NCBI RefSeq assembly: GCF_946885885.1
Contig: NZ_CAMPHN010000096.1
Span: forward strand, 1-16,922
DNA from: an uncultured Pseudomonas sp.
GTDB taxonomy: Bacteria; Pseudomonadota; Gammaproteobacteria; Pseudomonadales; Pseudomonadaceae
Direction: 5' to 3'
DNA length: 16,922 nucleotides
Positions within the stretch are counted from its first letter, which is position 1; each line of letters opens with the position of its first letter. Shown piece after piece: positions 13,932-16,922 of the stretch. The position numbers and the translations under genes were made by a program. The notes beneath the pieces were generated by a model that did no database searches, was not told the DNA's origin, and saw only the letters and a program-made list of their open reading frames with translations.

Positions 13932-14252
13932 ATGCGAACCGGAAATTTATTTGCCGATGCCGCGCCCCCTGCCGAGGGCGAGCACTTCGAGACCCTGCTG
14001 CAACACCGCAACCTGGTCGTCGAGCGCATTCTCAGCTCGGCGGCGATAACGCCGAGCGAGTACGTGCAGACGCAGGACGAGTGGGTGCTGCTGGCCCACG
14101 GCGAGGCGGAGATGCTGGTCGATGGCAAGTCGGTGGTGCTGGCAGCGGGCGATTATCTGTTTCTGCCGGCAGGCACCCCGCACACGGTGATGCGGGTTTC
14201 CCAGGGCGCGATCTGGCTGGCGCTGCATCTGCATCCCACGGAAGCAATCTAG
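13932..14252 (+). CDS. Small cupin-domain protein
   Basis: This is a 106 aa single-domain cupin. The second cupin motif is clear (GDYLFLPAGTPHTVMRV, residues 73-89, with H84). The first motif is degenerate: at the HxH place there is TQDEWVLLAHGEAEM, so at most part of the usual metal site remains. It could be a sensor, isomerase or dioxygenase relative; no reaction is assigned. The start at 13932 has GAGG six bases upstream, and the gene follows the VOC gene by 40 bases. Its TAG overlaps the stop codon of the converging TetR gene (14249-14252, CTAG). Confidence 0.85.
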   Translation: MRTGNLFADAAPPAEGEHFETLLQHRNLVVERILSSAAITPSEYVQTQDEWVLLAHGEAEMLVDGKSVVLAAGDYLFLPAGTPHTVMRVSQGAIWLALHLHPTEAI

Positions 14253-14833
14253 CCCGGCGCGTGGGCGAAGCGCAGCACCGCCTCGCGCATGGCGACGGCG
14301 ATCGCCGCGGCCTGCGCTTCGTCGTGCACCGCCCGGGCGATCTGCAAACCGCCGCTGAGCATCGCCAGAATGGCCCAGGCGCGCTCGCGGCGTAGCTCGG
14401 GGTCGAGGTGGGTCAGGCCGGTTTCCAGGGTCTCGACCACCCGTTCGATGCCCTGCTGGTAGACCGCCCGTACCTGTTCGCTGCCGCGCATCACCTCGCC
14501 GGTGAGGCCCGGCACAGCGCAGCCGCCGGCAAGATTGGCGCGGTGTTCGCGGCTGAAGTAATAGTCCACCAATGCGCTCAGCCAATCCTGCTGCGGGTCG
14601 GCGATCGCCTGTTGCATGTTTTTTTGGAAGTCATCGAGCCCGGCCGCCACTGCAGCTTCGAACGCCGCCGCCTTGGACGGGAAGTGCTTGTAGAAGGCTC
14701 CCGACGTCACCCCTGCATCGCGCGCCAAGCCATCGACCCCGGCGCCGCCATAGCCTTCCAGGCGAAAGCCGCGCCCGGCGGCCGCGAGGATATTCGCTGC
14801 GGTTTTCTGCTTTTGTTCCGGTGTGTAGCGCAT
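14249..14833 (-). CDS. TetR/AcrR-family repressor
   Basis: This is a 194 aa repressor. The N-terminal helix-turn-helix lies at about residues 12-55, with VDGLARDAGVTSGAFYKHFP, then SKAAAF, a textbook TetR recognition-helix region. The rest is the ligand-binding, dimerising part. The start at 14833 is preceded by GGAAG; a longer frame from 14890 would read through the operator region. It is divergent from the tandem YdhR-like gene, with which it shares a palindrome lying over both promoters, so it very probably represses that gene and itself. The inducer is unknown; relatives that control YdhR-like or quinone-related enzymes answer to small electrophiles or aromatic compounds. Confidence 0.92.
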   Translation of the reverse strand: MRYTPEQKQKTAANILAAAGRGFRLEGYGGAGVDGLARDAGVTSGAFYKHFPSKAAAFEAAVAAGLDDFQKNMQQAIADPQQDWLSALVDYYFSREHRANLAGGCAVPGLTGEVMRGSEQVRAVYQQGIERVVETLETGLTHLDPELRRERAWAILAMLSGGLQIARAVHDEAQAAAIAVAMREAVLRFAHAPG

Positions 14834-14862
14834 GGGCAATTCTTCCGCCTGACAGTGAGCGC

Positions 14863-14890
14863 ATTGTACTTGACAGGATAACGATCGCAA
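14863..14890 (-). promoter_or_regulatory. Predicted promoter of the tetR gene
   Basis: On the minus strand TTGCGA (14890-14885), a 16-base spacer, then TACAAT (14868-14863) fit a sigma70 promoter. Its -35 half lies inside the left arm of the palindrome, which suggests autorepression. Confidence 0.55.
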
Positions 14891-14899
14891 TCCTATCTT
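14870..14899 (+). promoter_or_regulatory. Predicted promoter of the tandem YdhR-like gene
   Basis: A consensus -35 box TTGACA (14870-14875), an 18-base spacer, then TATCTT (14894-14899) point to the gene at 14974. The whole spacer is occupied by the left operator arm, so a bound repressor would block RNA polymerase directly. Confidence 0.65.
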
Positions 14900-14918
14900 G
14901 GATTACGGTCGTTATCCT
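14875..14918. promoter_or_regulatory. TetR operator: 19-bp arms, 17 of 19 matched
   Basis: Left arm 14875-14893 (starting AGGATAACGA) and right arm 14900-14918 (ending TCGTTATCCT) are inverted copies with two mismatches, separated by TATCTT. The outer ten bases are perfect. The size, symmetry and position over two divergent promoters are typical of TetR-family operators, possibly bound by two dimers. Assigning it to the adjacent repressor is inference, but strongly supported by position. Confidence 0.85.
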
Positions 14919-14973
14919 ATGGATTGCACCGCTCCCAACAGGACGTACATGTACCACTGATCAGGAACCCATC

Positions 14974-15603
14974 ATGTCGAAAGCCTTCGTTTACACCGAG
15001 CTGCAAATCTCCCTGCCCTTCGCCCAAGCGCCGTGGCGCGAACTCAATGCGCAGATAGTCGAGCAGCCGGGCTTCCGCAATAAAACCTGGCTCGCCGGCT
15101 CGTTGAATCAGTCGGTCGGCGGGTTCTACGAGTTCGACTCGCTCGCCAACGCGAAACGCTTCGTCACCGGCTACTTCCCCGCGGAGGCGCGCAAATTCGG
15201 CGTCGCACAAACCACCCGGGTGTTCGACATGGCCGTCGTCGAAGAAGCCAGCCGGCAGTTGGGCTCGGTGTATTTCGGGGCACGCCCGGAACGCAGCCCC
15301 GGCGCGTTCGTTTACACCGAAGTGCAGCTGTCGGTGCCCTTCGATCAAGCGCCTTGGCGCGCGTTGAATCCGCTCCTCAAGGCCCAGCCCGGGCTGTTGC
15401 ATAAGACCTGGTTGAGCGGTGCGGATAACCAATCGGTGGGCGGCTTTTACGCCTTCGACAATCTCGATAACGCCCGGCGTTTCGTCACCGATTACTTCCC
15501 CGGCGAAACCGCAGAGCTGAACGCGGCCTATACCACCCGCCTGTTCGATGCCGCGCCAAGCGAGCAGGCCAGCCGGGCCATGGGCTCACCGCTCTACGTC
15601 TGA
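14974..15603 (+). CDS. Tandem YdhR-like (dimeric alpha+beta barrel) putative monooxygenase
   Basis: The 209 aa product is made of two homologous halves, residues 4-102 and 111-209, about 60% identical by hand count. Each runs AFVYTE..S.PF.QAPWR.LN...QPG...KTWL.G..NQSVGGFY.FD...NA.RFVT.YFP. This is the YdhR-type monooxygenase/DABB pattern, normally a single domain of about 100 aa that dimerises; here the dimer appears fused in one chain. YdhR-like proteins are thought to oxidise small aromatic or quinone-like compounds, but evidence is limited. AGGA lies eight bases before the ATG at 14974. It is under divergent TetR control. A hairpin (CGCTGCGC/GCGCAGCG, 15610-15633) follows the stop but lacks a T tract. 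Confidence 0.85.
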   Translation: MSKAFVYTELQISLPFAQAPWRELNAQIVEQPGFRNKTWLAGSLNQSVGGFYEFDSLANAKRFVTGYFPAEARKFGVAQTTRVFDMAVVEEASRQLGSVYFGARPERSPGAFVYTEVQLSVPFDQAPWRALNPLLKAQPGLLHKTWLSGADNQSVGGFYAFDNLDNARRFVTDYFPGETAELNAAYTTRLFDAAPSEQASRAMGSPLYV

Positions 15604-15609
15604 TACGCT

Positions 15610-15633
15610 CGCTGCGCTCCAGTGGGCGCAGCG
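15610..15633. terminator. Strong stem-loop after the YdhR-like gene
   Basis: Perfect eight-base arms CGCTGCGC (15610-15617) and GCGCAGCG (15626-15633) have an eight-base loop, six bases after the stop codon. No T run follows, so it may be a weak or Rho-assisted terminator or an mRNA end stabiliser. The remaining gap to 15825 shows no gene. Confidence 0.4.
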
Positions 15634-15825
15634 CTTACGAATGCGCGTGCAGGTATTCGCTGCCGGGCTGACACAATCGATTTGGCCGCTCGGCATCGAT
15701 GTCCTGTGCCAGCCTGCCGGTGCACGAATAGTCGGAACCTCCCCCTTGGCGAAGCGCTCCAAACAGTTGTAGTGGCCGTTTGCGTACAGGCGCTTGTCGT
15801 GGACATTGATCAAGAGCCGCACATT

Positions 15826-16182
15826 ATGGATATCGGCGCCGTTAAACGTTTTTGCTTGAGCCTCCCGGGTGCACAGGAGCAGTTGTTGGGCGAACCCGCG
15901 AATGTGCTGATTTACGCCGTCGGCGGTAAGCAGTTCGCCTATTTCAAGACCAGTGAGCCGCATCGCTGGCGCTTCAGCATCCGTGTGACGCCCGACAGGT
16001 TCATCGAGTTGACCGATCAGCCCGCAGTGAGCCCCGCACGCTACCTGCATCGTTTTCACTGGGTGTCCATCCTCAACACCCAGGCGTTCGACGAGCACTA
16101 CTTGAAACAGCTAATCGACTGGTCATATAAAAAAGCACGCGCCAGCTTGCCCAAGAAAACCCAGCGAACACTTAGCGAATAA
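15826..16182 (+). CDS. MmcQ/YjbR-family protein
   Basis: This is a 118 aa protein of the MmcQ/YjbR (CyaY-like fold) family. Recognisable parts are the start MDIGAVKRFCLSLPGAQEQL, the central GKQFAYFKTSEPHRWRFSIR, RVTPDRFIELTDQP and the end HWVSILN...LIDWSYKKARASLPKK. The fold is often called DNA-binding in databases, but no precise role is established. I placed the start at 15826 because family members begin exactly there; the upstream AAGAG is a weak ribosome-binding site. Confidence 0.87.
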   Translation: MDIGAVKRFCLSLPGAQEQLLGEPANVLIYAVGGKQFAYFKTSEPHRWRFSIRVTPDRFIELTDQPAVSPARYLHRFHWVSILNTQAFDEHYLKQLIDWSYKKARASLPKKTQRTLSE

Positions 16183-16259
16183 CGGCCCTGCAATACGCGC
16201 CGCGCAACCGACGTTGCGTTGCCGAGCGCTCTCACCCTCTCACATGGACGGCCATCGAC

Positions 16260-16775
16260 ATGAATATCAGTCAAGCCACAGTTAACGGGTTGAGTACCAT
16301 CGCCATGCTGATCAGCGAATCGAACAAGGATGTCGCCTTGCGATTCGGCCTGAATGCGGCCAACTGCCCGAAACACCCTTCCTTTTGCACGACAGAGTGG
16401 GTAAAGGCTGACTTTGCCCGCGGCGAGAAGTATTTCGTCATTGCGAAAAACGCCACGCCGATCGGTTGCGTCGCCTACGAAAGCCCGCGCGCCGGCGTCG
16501 CCTACTTGAACCGCTTGTCGGTCCTGCCCGTCCACCGCAAGCGGGGCGTTGGTACTCGGCTGGTCGAGCATTTTATCCAATACGCCGAGGCGCAGGCGGT
16601 GCAGACCATCAGCATCGGCGTGATCGAGCAGCACTTCGAACTGCAGCGCTGGTATCGGGCGTTGGGTTTCAAAGACGGTGAGAGCAAGGAATTTCCGCAC
16701 CTGCCCTTCGTGGTGAAGTACATGTGTTACCGCCTGGCGCCGGAGGTGGCTGTTTCCACGGACCTGCGCGCCTGA
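16260..16775 (+). CDS. GNAT-family N-acetyltransferase
   Basis: This 171 aa protein probably transfers an acetyl group from acetyl-CoA to an amine; the acceptor is unknown. The acetyl-CoA pyrophosphate loop is visible as RKRGVG (residues 93-98) after the strand YLNRLSVLPVH, and the end of the fold as ELQRWYRALGFKDG. The N-terminal 40 residues are less typical. The start at 16260 is the first in-frame ATG, with no strong ribosome-binding site. A short hairpin (CGCAAC/GTTGCG, 16203-16218) lies in the gap after the YjbR gene, and a GCCGCATGCGGC palindrome (16779-16790) follows the stop. Confidence 0.87.
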   Translation: MNISQATVNGLSTIAMLISESNKDVALRFGLNAANCPKHPSFCTTEWVKADFARGEKYFVIAKNATPIGCVAYESPRAGVAYLNRLSVLPVHRKRGVGTRLVEHFIQYAEAQAVQTISIGVIEQHFELQRWYRALGFKDGESKEFPHLPFVVKYMCYRLAPEVAVSTDLRA

Positions 16776-16810
16776 CTTGCCGCATGCGGCGGGGCATCTA
16801 TACCTAGCAG

Positions 16811-16922
16811 GCCATTGAAAAAAGTAAGCGAGGCAGGCAAGACAAGGCAAAAACAGGAGAGGAAGCGGAGTTTACGTGCTGTAAATGAGCATTCCGAGCC
16901 TGTTTTTAACGCAGTATTGCCA
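16811..16922. repeat. Dispersed intergenic repeat with nested inverted repeats, cut by window end
   Basis: The segment beginning AGGCCATTGAAAAAAGT and containing the phrase GAGTTTACGTGCTGTAAATG resembles, from memory, a dispersed repeat of Pseudomonas and relatives. It can fold back: AAAAACAGG (16849-16857) with CCTGTTTTT (16899-16907), CGGA (16866-16869) with TCCG (16893-16896), and TTTAC (16871-16875) with GTAAA (16881-16885). No coding frame is present. It is incomplete at the right edge. Confidence 0.6.

Noticed and set aside
14572..14973. Upstream extension of the tandem YdhR-like gene
   Set aside because: It runs antisense through tetR and across the operator; the domain pattern begins right after the ATG at 14974.
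1..16922. tRNA, rRNA or riboswitch
   Set aside because: Scanned for a TTCGA-type T-loop with an acceptor stem, and for known riboswitch cores, by eye; nothing convincing was seen.

Overview
The window looks like a chromosomal segment of a Pseudomonas-type gammaproteobacterium. It is GC-rich, with Shine-Dalgarno sites of the AGGA/GGAG type. It contains a HacB-like acyl-homoserine-lactone acylase with a divergent AraC-type regulator, and GTAGCCCG/CGGGCTAC-bounded intergenic repeats. Identification rests on protein motifs read by eye; no database search was possible.

Region 1 (1-1764). The left edge holds a tandem array in which the last 73-74 bases of a 2OG-Fe(II) oxygenase gene occur three times, alternating with a 76-78 bp palindromic repeat. 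Next come that oxygenase gene (minus strand) and a divergent secreted DUF2059-type protein.

Region 2 (1885-3283) is a RES-type toxin-antitoxin operon. It has an 8-bp gene overlap, a promoter and a palindromic operator, and lower GC than its surroundings.

Region 3 (3423-8694) holds a repeat-like palindrome, an alpha/beta hydrolase (minus), a DUF6436 thioredoxin-like protein (plus), an AraC regulator (minus) and the acylase (plus). The order oxygenase, DUF2059, hydrolase, DUF6436, AraC, acylase resembles, from memory, the PA0310-PA0305 block of P. aeruginosa. If so, the toxin-antitoxin pair is an insertion.

Region 4 (8837-11548) holds a small protein resembling the cyanobacterial fluorescence recovery protein, a secreted FAD oxidoreductase, and an orphan periplasmic solute-binding protein closed by a hairpin terminator.

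Region 5 (11549-13086) is AT-richer. It has a second, unrelated 2OG-Fe(II) oxygenase, a leftward terminator, and about 690 bp with no convincing gene, possibly a decayed secreted protein.

Region 6 (13087-16182) holds a probable three-gene operon (small membrane protein, VOC protein, cupin). It converges on a TetR repressor gene that shares a strong operator/promoter region with a divergent tandem-duplicated YdhR-like monooxygenase gene. A MmcQ/YjbR protein follows.

Region 7 (16260-16922) holds a GNAT acetyltransferase and then a dispersed palindromic repeat that runs off the window.

The least expected items are the FRP-like protein, the tandem 3'-end array, the RES system with a large atypical antitoxin, and the TetR/tandem-YdhR module with its well-preserved operator. 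I did not find a large multi-gene defence or biosynthetic system.
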